Source: an uncultured Hungatella sp.
Lineage (GTDB): Bacteria; Bacillota; Clostridia; Lachnospirales; Lachnospiraceae
Direction: 5' to 3'
Assembly: GCA_959018155.1 (NCBI GenBank)
Contig: CAUEKH010000073.1
Span: 1-9,309 of the forward strand
DNA: 9,309 nucleotides
A program made the position numbers and the translations under genes. The stretch's first letter is position 1; every line of letters begins with the position of its first letter. The notes beneath the pieces were generated by a model. It was not told where the DNA came from. It saw only the letters and a list, made by a program, of their open reading frames with translations, and searched no databases. Below are positions 1 through 5,909 of the stretch, in pieces.

Positions 1-126
1 TCTGGCCCTCGTATATTTCGCGCCCTTTCCCTCATTATGCGCCCTGATCCTCTTCTCCAAATGGTTTGTCCAGCCACAGTACAGAGAATCGTCTGCGCAC
101 CGCAGGATATATGTATAATTCATCAT
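1..126 (-). CDS. GIY-YIG endonuclease-like protein (UPF0213/YazA type), 3' part outside window
   Basis: The minus strand from the ATG at 126 encodes 42 residues that run off the window edge. They match the N-terminal half of a small stand-alone GIY-YIG domain. YTYILRC (residues 4-10) and LYCGWT (15-20) stand for the two halves of the GIY-YIG motif. The candidate catalytic Arg is R26 in LEKRI, and [12 protein letters not shown] (29-40) is the conserved segment after it. The family is a small single-domain protein of roughly 80-100 residues with nuclease-type chemistry; the cellular role of the bacterial short forms is poorly defined. The start is supported by GGGAG six bases upstream of the first of two adjacent ATGs. 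The frame stays open for about 34 codons upstream but holds no ATG, GTG or TTG, so I do not extend it. Family call is confident; substrate unknown. Confidence 0.85.
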   Translation of the reverse strand, partial: MMNYTYILRCADDSLYCGWTNHLEKRIRAHNEGKGAKYTRAR

Positions 127-172
127 CTGATACTCCCGTTCTGCCCTTTTATCCCTCTTCGCCCGATACGCC

Positions 173-287
173 GTCCGGCTGGTATTGCGGACATAGATGT
201 TTGAAGCTAAAAACTGGCGTTTCTGCTATGTAAACGGTAATCACGTCTTGCAATACGTAATTACCGCCCGGAAACGGCTGCTTCCGG
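173..287 (-). other. Run of stem-loops in the long leader of the GIY-YIG gene
   Basis: Four inverted repeats follow one another. They are GTCCG/CGGAC (173-177 with 188-192), ACATAG/CTATGT (191-196 with 226-231, holding an inner AAAC/GTTT at 211-222), 12-bp arms with one mismatch and an 8-nt loop (235-246 with 255-266), and CCGGAA/TTCCGG (268-273 with 282-287). None is followed by a T-run in either direction, so this is not a simple terminator. With the upstream promoter it is best read as a structured 5' leader or small RNA; an intergenic repeat element is the alternative. I could not match it to a named riboswitch. Apart from this and the promoter at 353-382 I see nothing firm in 127-480. 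Confidence 0.45.
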
Positions 288-352
288 CATCTATATAAAG
301 CACCAGCTGGAGGCGTTATGGCGCCATCGAAAGTAAAATATAGCTACAGTAT

Positions 353-382
353 ATTATATACCAGAACAGGGATATGTGTGAA
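353..382 (-). promoter_or_regulatory. Candidate sigma-A promoter for the GIY-YIG gene or a leader RNA
   Basis: On the minus strand TTCACA (382-377, five of six consensus bases) is followed after 18 bases by TATAAT (358-353, perfect). Transcription would start near 346 and run left. The next coding start on this strand is at 126, so this implies a leader of about 220 nt that contains the stem-loops at 173-287. The surrounding DNA is AT-rich, so a chance match is possible. Confidence 0.5.
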
Positions 383-480
383 TAAATTTTGTTTGCTGAT
401 GCCGGCTGGCTTCATGATTGTTCTGATTTTTCTCCAGAATTCCCCAGTATATATTTTGTGCTGCCACAGATACTCTCATT

Positions 481-654
481 ATGGAAAAGAATAATAAAAC
501 CACCTCAAAAACCGCCTGTCCCTGTAAATGGGTTAAGTGCAAACGGCACGGCGACTGCGCCGCCTGCCGGGAACATCATAAAAATGAGAAGAAGATTCCT
601 CCATTTTGTGAAAATAAAAAACGGCGAAACTCCAAACCATCAAACGAACAGTAA
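481..654 (+). CDS. Small cysteine-rich protein, 57 residues, probable metal binder
   Basis: The ATG at 481 opens a 57-residue protein. Its core reads CPC at 13-15, then C20, RHGDC ending at C26, C29, H32-H33 and PPFC ending at C43. This arrangement of six cysteines with nearby histidines suggests a zinc- or other metal-binding knuckle. Both termini are Lys/Asn-rich. I recall similar small CxxxxCxRHGxCxxCxxxH proteins in Clostridia, all without a known function. There is no signal peptide or membrane segment, so it is probably cytosolic. The start is the only canonical one: an in-frame TGA lies at 424-426 and no ATG, GTG or TTG occurs between. No Shine-Dalgarno sequence is visible upstream, which is odd for this genome type and lowers confidence. 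It ends 40 bases before the convergent glycosidase gene, with a shared short terminator between. Confidence 0.6.
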   Translation: MEKNNKTTSKTACPCKWVKCKRHGDCAACREHHKNEKKIPPFCENKKRRNSKPSNEQ

Positions 655-672
655 TAAAATCAAAAGGCCGCC

Positions 673-693
673 AGAACAGATACTCTGTTTTCT
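673..693. terminator. Short bidirectional terminator candidate between convergent genes
   Basis: The arms AACAGA (675-680) and TCTGTT (684-689) enclose a 3-nt loop, and A-T and G-T pairs extend the stem by two positions (673-674 with 690-691). On the plus strand it runs straight into TTTCTTC and would end the small cysteine-rich gene. On the minus strand it starts a few bases after the glycosidase stop, but the nearest T-run lies about ten bases further on. The stem is AT-rich and probably weak. Confidence 0.45.
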
Positions 694-694
694 T

Positions 695-2698
695 CTAAAC
701 CTCCAGCACAAACCCATCCCTCGTAAACAACGGAATCTGTTCCAGCGGCGTCTCCACCTCGACGCTCTGACCGCCTTCCCATCTTTCCTTCGTCCATACA
801 TTCGTCCATCCCGCGCCTTTTGGCAGATAAACCGTCATCCGGCTGGTTCCTGCCTCCAGTACCGGCGCCACCATGATGTCCGGGCCGAACATGTACTGTC
901 TTTCCTTTTCCCAGCAGACTACATCCTCCGGGAAATCATAGAAGAGCGGCCGCATCACGGGAGTTCCCTTCTCATGGGCTTCCCGCATCAGCCTTGTGGT
1001 GTAGGGCCGCATTTTCTCGCGCAGGAAAATGTATTTTTTACAAATCTCATAAACGTCCTCCCCATAGGACCAGATCTCATTCTCCGCGCCGCTGTTGTGC
1101 TTGCCGCCGCCTGTGGTGCCAATGGGCGCTTTCATCGGCTCTCTGTAGCCGTGAAGACGCATGACCGGACAGAACGCGCCAAATTCGAACCAGCGGACGA
1201 ACACCTCATGAAATGCCTCATCGTAAATGTTACCGCCGTGGAAGCCGCCGATGTCCGTCGTCCACCACGGAATTCCCGAAAGTCCCATATTTAACCCGGC
1301 CGCAAGCTGGCTTCTCATGGAACGGAAGGAAGAATCAATATCGCCGGACCACACCAGTGCGCCGTATCTCTGGCTTCCTGCCCAGGCACAGCGGAGAAGG
1401 CTCACAATCTCTTCCTTACCGGCCTTCTTTAACCCCTCATAAGCCATTCTGGCATATTCTTTCGGGTAAATATTTCCGACTTCCAGATCGGTCCCCTTAA
1501 AATACCGGTAATGGGAGTATGGATAGCCGGTAAATTCCGGTTCCGCCTCATCCAGCCAGAACAGTTCGATTCCCTTATCGTAATAATTCTTTTTCAGCTT
1601 CTCCCACACGAAATTCCGGGCATCCGGATGGGTGGCATCGAAGAACGCCGCATTTCCAATCTGTCCTATGGCTCTTCCATGCTCACTGCGCACCAAATAG
1701 CCCTCCTGGTTCATCTCCTGGTAGTTCTCACTGTGTTCTTCCACAGTCGGCCAGACAGACACCATCAGCTTCACGCCCATCTCTTTTAATTCTTTGACCA
1801 TCCCCTCCGGATCCGGCCAGTAATCTTCATCGAACCGCCAGTCTCCCTGGTTCGGCCAGTGGAAGAAGTCACAGACGATGACATCTAACGGGATTCCCCT
1901 CTTTTTATACCCTCTCGCGACCTCTAAAAGTTCCTCCTGAGTCTGGTAACGCAGCTTGCACTGCCAGAAGCCCAGCCCGTAATCCGGCATCATCGGGACC
2001 TTTCCCGTTGCCGCGGCATACGCCTCCTCAATCTCGGCAGGCGTGTCCCCGGCCACAATCCAGTAATCCATCATTTTCGTGGACTCCGCCGTCCACTCGG
2101 TGATATTTTTTCCAAATGTAACGCTTCCGATTGCCGGATTGTTCCACAGAAAGCCGTAGCCGCGGCTGGAAAGCGCGAAGGGAATGCTGGCCTGGGAATT
2201 GCGGTGAGCCAGCTCTAAACGGCAGTTTTTTACGTCGAGGTATGGCTGCTGATACTGACCCATACCATAGATTTTTTCTCCGTCAGACGGCTCAAAACGG
2301 ACTGTTAAATGGTAATTATCTGTACCTGTTATCGGCTCAAAGGTCCGCGGATCAATTTCCAGCGCGCTGTTGAATTCCCCCGGCACCTCCTTGCGCATCC
2401 GGTTCCTGTCATACTCCTCTAAAATCAGTTCGCCTTTCTGGTTGTAGAATTTTAACTTCCCCGTAACCATCAGTTCACACCGGATTTTTCCATTTTGAAT
2501 CATGGCGCTGTTTTCTTCCAGCGTTACTTTCACATCCGATTCATCATAATCCGGCTGCAAAAGCGCGGACCATTCCTCCTCCCGCAGGGAAGAAAGCTGG
2601 GTAGCCCTCACCCGCAGGGCATTGGCGCCCCATGGCTCAATCTGCAGGATTTCCTTTCCGCGCCTCCTTACTACTGCGCTCCCAATCTGTTTTAACAT
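695..2698 (-). CDS. Glycoside hydrolase family 31, alpha-xylosidase/alpha-glucosidase-like
   Basis: This 667-residue retaining alpha-glycosidase has no signal peptide, so it probably acts in the cytosol on imported oligosaccharides. An N-terminal beta-sandwich (about 1-235) carries the GH31 signature KIYGMGQYQQPYLD (142-155). The catalytic barrel starts near YGLGFWQCKLRY (240-251). The nucleophile is D383 in FWLDEAEPE, the acid/base D453 in WSGDID, and WWTTDIGGF (478-486) lines the active site. A C-terminal sandwich follows (from about 590, FGPDIMVAPV). The D-x-x-EPE nucleophile context resembles xyloglucan-type alpha-xylosidases more than the WxDMNE alpha-glucosidases, but substrate cannot be fixed from sequence. 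The ATG at 2698 has AGGAGGAGG just upstream. A longer in-frame start at 2797 is rejected because a consensus promoter lies inside that extension. No transporter or regulator gene adjoins it. Confidence 0.93.
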   Translation of the reverse strand: MLKQIGSAVVRRRGKEILQIEPWGANALRVRATQLSSLREEEWSALLQPDYDESDVKVTLEENSAMIQNGKIRCELMVTGKLKFYNQKGELILEEYDRNRMRKEVPGEFNSALEIDPRTFEPITGTDNYHLTVRFEPSDGEKIYGMGQYQQPYLDVKNCRLELAHRNSQASIPFALSSRGYGFLWNNPAIGSVTFGKNITEWTAESTKMMDYWIVAGDTPAEIEEAYAAATGKVPMMPDYGLGFWQCKLRYQTQEELLEVARGYKKRGIPLDVIVCDFFHWPNQGDWRFDEDYWPDPEGMVKELKEMGVKLMVSVWPTVEEHSENYQEMNQEGYLVRSEHGRAIGQIGNAAFFDATHPDARNFVWEKLKKNYYDKGIELFWLDEAEPEFTGYPYSHYRYFKGTDLEVGNIYPKEYARMAYEGLKKAGKEEIVSLLRCAWAGSQRYGALVWSGDIDSSFRSMRSQLAAGLNMGLSGIPWWTTDIGGFHGGNIYDEAFHEVFVRWFEFGAFCPVMRLHGYREPMKAPIGTTGGGKHNSGAENEIWSYGEDVYEICKKYIFLREKMRPYTTRLMREAHEKGTPVMRPLFYDFPEDVVCWEKERQYMFGPDIMVAPVLEAGTSRMTVYLPKGAGWTNVWTKERWEGGQSVEVETPLEQIPLFTRDGFVLEV

Positions 2699-2734
2699 GT
2701 CTGTCCTCCTCCTGTAATCTTCATTCTGATCTAG

Positions 2735-2763
2735 ATTATAGGCAGCCAGGATGGCATTGTCAA
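2735..2763 (-). promoter_or_regulatory. Fully consensus sigma-A promoter of the GH31 gene
   Basis: The minus strand carries TTGACA (2763-2758), exactly 17 bases, then TATAAT (2740-2735), matching the vegetative consensus at all twelve positions. Transcription would start near 2728, giving a leader of about 30 nt that contains the strong ribosome site. The downstream edge holds ATCTAGAT (2730-2737), an 8-bp palindrome overlapping the -10. Confidence 0.88.
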
Positions 2764-2764
2764 C

Positions 2765-2778
2765 ATGAGGCTTCTCAT
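2765..2778. promoter_or_regulatory. Small inverted repeat abutting the GH31 -35 box, possible operator
   Basis: ATGAG (2765-2769) and CTCAT (2774-2778) form a perfect 5-bp inverted repeat around GCTT, one base upstream of the -35 hexamer. A strong consensus promoter for a sugar hydrolase would normally need repression, so a regulator site here is plausible, but short repeats also arise by chance. Confidence 0.25.
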
Positions 2779-2793
2779 AAATACATACATGAA

Positions 2794-3009
2794 ACAACCT
2801 TTTCCGCCCTGCTCTTCTGCATCAGCCAGTTCTGCGGGGAAATGCTTCAGGGAGGAACGGCAACCCAGTGGCTGATGGCCGCCGCTCTTCCACTCACGCT
2901 CCTGTACAACAGACAGAAGGGACCGGGGCTGAAATACTTCTTTTACGTTTTCTATCCGACGCACACTTTTATACTTTTTTACCTTGCCAACTGCGTGTTT
3001 GTAAAATAA
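2794..3009 (+). pseudogene. TraX-family membrane protein, C-terminal remnant
   Basis: The plus strand encodes about 71 residues ending at the TAA at 3007-3009. ALPLTLLYNRQKGPGLKYFF and the following VFYPTHTFILFYLANCVF match the characteristic C-terminal end of TraX-family proteins, where a helix is followed by LYNG(K/Q)RG, KYxFYxFYPxH and a last hydrophobic helix. TraX proteins are multi-pass membrane proteins of well over 200 residues, named for F-pilin acetylation but common in Firmicutes with unknown roles. No start codon with a ribosome site precedes this piece, and upstream of about 2794 the DNA is the GH31 promoter and gene. The 5' two-thirds is therefore missing. The frame has stayed clean, so the loss may be recent. 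It ends 12 bases from the convergent sipL-like stop. Confidence 0.75.
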
Positions 3010-3020
3010 ATCCGGCCCCT

Positions 3021-4763
3021 CTACGCCAGTTCCTTCACCAGAATCAGCCGCTCCCCGGCTTTTATGGTGCTGTCACCAAGTCCATTTGTCACCATAATCG
3101 TATCTATCGTCGTATGGAATTTTTTCGCAATCTTCCACAGAGAATCACCCGGCTGGACAATATAGCCCACAATTCCGGGAAGCTGCTGAAGCTTCTTTAA
3201 GTCCATGGGGGCCTCTGTTACATTTAAAATCACCTGCTCACAGACCGGCTGAAGAGCCAGCAGATCAAGGGAAATCGTGGCTTTCACCTCCACCGTCCCG
3301 CCGCCCATCATAACCGCGTTCATCTGCTCCAGCCCCGGTACCAGCTGGCAGATCGTCTCTTCATTAATGCCCGGCGCCTCAATGAAGTAATGGAACGGAA
3401 TCAATTCTACCGCTGACTGAATCGGCTGGGTGTCGTCAGCGGTTAAGTAGAGAAGACTTACTTCCAGAACGCCTTCCACGTGGAGTCCGTCTTCTTTCAC
3501 TTCCGTGTCGTCCAGCTTCACTGTGCCTTCGCTGTGACAGATCTGAAGAATCCGGTCCGCGTGTTCCATATTTAATTTCTCTGCCAGCTTGCATTTGCTC
3601 ATATTTTTGGTGAGAATTCGATCAAAGCAGGCTTCTCCTGTCTGGAGAGTCAGTTCCCGGTTGGTGGAGTAGAGATCGCTTAAAAGTTCCATATTCTCCT
3701 CCCGGTAAAGCTTCATATCGAGTTCCAGCACCGCGTCCACATCGAGTTCTCTCATTTCCCCGTCATAATCAGGCTTCGCCTCAATGTCTCGGTGAATCAA
3801 ATGGACCGCCACGGAAGGCACCATGCTCTCCGACGCCTCCGGTAAATCCAGCTCTCCCGTAAAGGGAATGCTCTCTTCCAGCCACTGAACCGGCGCTTCC
3901 TCGCCTTCCCCCTGATAAATGACAAATACCATCAGTTCCCCGTCCAGCACCATTTTCCCGTCAAGAGGCCTCGTGGTAATGGCGCGCAGCTTCATGTCAT
4001 TCCAGAGAACGTGTTCAATGTTCGGCTTATTGCCGGATAACTGGAGATTTTCCTTAATACGGTAGGTATCCTTGCGGCGCACGGCGATGGCGGCTACATC
4101 CACGGTTCGGCGGAGAACCTCTACCTGAGGAGAGCCGCTCAGCCGGTTTCCGGACGGTGAAGGCAGGGGCGTCATGCCGGCGCCAGCCGTTCCTGCACCT
4201 CCCTGATTCTGTCCCATGCCGGACGGGGCGGGACCAGATGGGGCGGAACCGCTCAGCCCGCCCCCGGTCCCCCGGGCAGAAGAGGTGCTCAAACCGGAAT
4301 TTCCTCCAAATGTTCCGCTTCCCGTGTCCACTTCCACGGCAGCTTCCACATCATAGAGAGATTCCACCCGTATCTCCAGAGTGACTATGGCTTTCACGCT
4401 CAATTTTCTGGAATTGATCATTCCTGCATTTAAATCTTCCAGATCCCAGCCCAGCTGAACGTAGTCCCGCTCAGAAAGCCCTGGAACATTGACAGGCTCC
4501 TCAAATGCAATCGATCCGCCGAGGGCCTGAAGCCCCCCTTCCGCCTTCCGGTACAGCACGTGGAAATCCATTTTTCCGCGCACCACGACCCGCTCCCCCT
4601 GGTTCTTCACCGATTCAATGACGATCTCGCCTGAATCGAGAATCACCTGCTCTACGTCATCCATGGTATCCGGCACGATAAAATCATCGTCCAGGGTTAT
4701 CTGTGACGTGGCATTTCCTTTCCAACGATTCATATGTATGTTCTTTTTCACCAGCTCCAACAT
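3021..4763 (-). CDS. sipL: SipL-like spore coat morphogenesis protein (SPOCS/DUF3794 repeats plus LysM)
   Basis: The 580-residue protein has the SipL architecture. The conserved start HMNRWKGNATSQITLDDDF is followed by SPOCS (DUF3794) units at about 30-140, 235-350 and 395-505. A C-terminal LysM domain spans 533-577 (GYIVQPGDSLWKIAKKF, then TNGL and IKAGERLIL). In Clostridioides difficile SipL binds the ATPase SpoIVA at the forespore surface and is needed for coat localisation; the same role is inferred here. Residues about 146-212 are a low-complexity Gly/Ser/Pro linker between the first and second SPOCS units. There is no signal peptide, as expected for a protein made in the mother-cell cytosol. 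The ATG at 4763 has AGGTG about eight bases upstream. A sigma-E-like promoter lies at 4801-4829. Assignment is by architecture; other DUF3794-LysM paralogues exist. Confidence 0.88.
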   Translation of the reverse strand: MLELVKKNIHMNRWKGNATSQITLDDDFIVPDTMDDVEQVILDSGEIVIESVKNQGERVVVRGKMDFHVLYRKAEGGLQALGGSIAFEEPVNVPGLSERDYVQLGWDLEDLNAGMINSRKLSVKAIVTLEIRVESLYDVEAAVEVDTGSGTFGGNSGLSTSSARGTGGGLSGSAPSGPAPSGMGQNQGGAGTAGAGMTPLPSPSGNRLSGSPQVEVLRRTVDVAAIAVRRKDTYRIKENLQLSGNKPNIEHVLWNDMKLRAITTRPLDGKMVLDGELMVFVIYQGEGEEAPVQWLEESIPFTGELDLPEASESMVPSVAVHLIHRDIEAKPDYDGEMRELDVDAVLELDMKLYREENMELLSDLYSTNRELTLQTGEACFDRILTKNMSKCKLAEKLNMEHADRILQICHSEGTVKLDDTEVKEDGLHVEGVLEVSLLYLTADDTQPIQSAVELIPFHYFIEAPGINEETICQLVPGLEQMNAVMMGGGTVEVKATISLDLLALQPVCEQVILNVTEAPMDLKKLQQLPGIVGYIVQPGDSLWKIAKKFHTTIDTIMVTNGLGDSTIKAGERLILVKELA

Positions 4764-4815
4764 AAAAAAGCACCTGCCTTACCTTCTATAATCATAAGAA
4801 AGTTTATGCAGGTGC
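4764..4815 (-). terminator. Terminator-like inverted repeat overlapping the sipL promoter and leader
   Basis: GCACCTGC (4815-4808 on the minus strand) is repeated in inverse as GCAGGTGC (4777-4770), followed at once by six T residues that abut the sipL ATG. The stem is GC-rich, but the loop is 30 nt, long for an intrinsic terminator. It sits where the upstream ttcA transcript would need to stop. Its 5' arm lies in the spacer of the sigma-E promoter, so only read-through RNA could fold it. Confidence 0.45.
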
Positions 4816-4829
4816 ATGTTTCAATATAA
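4801..4829 (-). promoter_or_regulatory. Sigma-E-type sporulation promoter for the sipL-like gene
   Basis: On the minus strand TTATATT (4829-4823) and CATAAACT (4808-4801) are separated by 14 bases. The Bacillus/Clostridium sigma-E pattern is KMATATT, 13-15 bases, CATACAMT, so the -10 differs at one position. The start would fall near 4794, about 31 nt before the ATG. Family knowledge agrees: C. difficile sipL is in the sigma-E regulon. Confidence 0.7.
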
Positions 4830-4885
4830 CCGGAGGAATGCTGCATATAAAAGATTTCCTTACGGCTTCTAGTATACATTCAGTT

Positions 4886-4915
4886 CAGATTGTGAACGCA
4901 CGCGTTCACAATCTG
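4886..4915. promoter_or_regulatory. Perfect 14-bp-arm palindrome, operator-like
   Basis: CAGATTGTGAACGC (4886-4899) and its exact reverse complement (4902-4915) flank a 2-nt centre. The motif GTTCA/TGAAC recurs: GTTCA at 4883-4887, 4904-4908 and 4915-4919, and TGAAC at 4893-4897, giving nested half-sites. No T-run follows on either strand, so it is not a terminator. It lies about 57 bases upstream of the sipL -35. A dimeric repressor site is my best reading; the bound protein is not identifiable here. Confidence 0.5.
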
Positions 4916-5031
4916 TTCATTCTGGGAATACCGTTTCTATCATATCAGTGCACTGGTATAGTACACCTATCTACTTTGCAGAGCCATTATTTACCGACTT
5001 ATCCACTGTTTACCAGAATATTTCCGCGGCA

Positions 5032-5057
5032 ATCATTTCCATAACACCGGAAATGAT
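5032..5057 (-). repeat. Hairpin just downstream of the ttcA-like stop
   Basis: ATCATTTCC (5032-5040) and GGAAATGAT (5049-5057) are perfect 9-bp arms around an 8-nt loop. On the coding strand the hairpin begins six bases after the TGA of the ttcA-like gene. No T-run follows, so it may protect the mRNA 3' end or aid termination rather than act alone. The rest of 4816-5031 shows the sigma-E -35, the 30-bp palindrome, a 10-bp palindrome (CAGTGCACTG, 4946-4955) and no convincing gene. Confidence 0.4.
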
Positions 5058-5063
5058 CGGTAA

Positions 5064-5909
5064 TCAATATTCTTCCAGAAAATGATGCCTCTCCCCATGT
5101 CTCACATACCCAATACAGGCATCAAGGTTCACATTGGAGACGCTCTTAAAAATATTATTTTCGATATTGGGGTTGATTTTCCGGAACTCCTCAATCAGTT
5201 CCTTCATCTCCTGGCGTTTTGAGGAGTGTACTTCTTCCTCCAATGCCCTCTCTTTTGCAATCTGCTCCGTAAAACGGCAGGCGCACTGGAGAAATCTCAG
5301 TTCATTCGTCTCTTTCCAGTCGAGAATCGCCCTCTCTTTTACAAAATAGAGCGGCCGCAAAAGTTCCATCCCCTCAAAATTCGTGCTGTGCAGCTTTGGC
5401 ATCATGGTGTTGACCTGCCCTCCGTACAGCATACTCATGAGTATCGTCTCGATCACATCATCAAAATGGTGTCCCAGGGCAATCTTGTTACAGCCCAGTT
5501 CCTTTGCGTGCGCATAGAGGAAACCGCGCCTCATCCTGGCGCACAGATAACAGGGCGATTCATCCACATCAACCACCACATCGAAAATATCCGATTCAAA
5601 TATCTCAATAGGAATCTCCATCAGTGCCGCGTTCTCTTCTATCAGCTTCCGGTTGGCCGGGTGGTATCCGGGATCCATGACCAGAAAATGAAGTCCGAAC
5701 TCCATCTTTCCATGGCGGAGAATTTCCTGCATACACTTGGCCAGCAGCATGGAGTCCTTTCCGCCGGAAATACAGACGGCAATGTTGTCGCCCTCCTCAA
5801 TCATCTGATACTCATTGAGCGCCCTCACAAATGGACGCCAGATTTCCTTGCGGTACTGTTTGATGATACTGCTCTCTATCTGCCTGCATCGGCTCTTTGG
5901 TTCTTTCAT
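5064..5909 (-). CDS. ttcA: TtcA-family PP-loop ATPase, probable tRNA cytidine-32 2-thiolation enzyme
   Basis: The 281-residue protein belongs to the TtcA/TilS PP-loop group. It has the ATP-binding SGGKDS at 48-53, PCYLCARMRRG at 119-129 (cluster ligands C120 and C123) and GHHFDD at 146-151. Enterobacterial TtcA adenylates C32 of certain tRNAs and transfers sulfur through an Fe-S cluster held by a CxxC pair and a third cysteine. Here the later CxxC region reads CAC (C209, C211), so one of these is the likely third ligand. TilS is excluded by the CxxC-RRG segment and lack of the TilS C-terminal domain. The ATG overlaps the cysE stop in an ATGA (5906-5909), so translation is probably coupled to the cysteine gene upstream. 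Substrate tRNA in this lineage is inferred, not shown. Confidence 0.8.
   Translation of the reverse strand: MKEPKSRCRQIESSIIKQYRKEIWRPFVRALNEYQMIEEGDNIAVCISGGKDSMLLAKCMQEILRHGKMEFGLHFLVMDPGYHPANRKLIEENAALMEIPIEIFESDIFDVVVDVDESPCYLCARMRRGFLYAHAKELGCNKIALGHHFDDVIETILMSMLYGGQVNTMMPKLHSTNFEGMELLRPLYFVKERAILDWKETNELRFLQCACRFTEQIAKERALEEEVHSSKRQEMKELIEEFRKINPNIENNIFKSVSNVNLDACIGYVRHGERHHFLEEY

Noticed and set aside
127..230. N-terminal extension of the GIY-YIG protein
   Set aside because: The frame is open to a TAG about 34 codons upstream, but contains no start codon, and the ATG pair has a good ribosome site.
300..350. Resemblance to a fluoride riboswitch (GATGGC, then ATAACGCC, then GATGCC on the minus strand)
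   Set aside because: The paired regions and pseudoknot of that class cannot be placed in the right order, and the downstream gene is not a fluoride exporter or related enzyme.
389..1294. Plus-strand reading frame of about 300 codons
   Set aside because: It runs antisense to the GH31 gene and across the small cysteine-rich gene in another frame; composition is Pro/Arg-rich and unlike a protein.
4886..4915. CRP-type operator reading of TGTGA and TCACA
   Set aside because: The half-sites are ten bases apart rather than six, and the perfect symmetry extends well beyond them.
4998..5009. DnaA-box-like TTATCCACT
   Set aside because: A single copy with a mismatch, no cluster and no origin-linked gene nearby.
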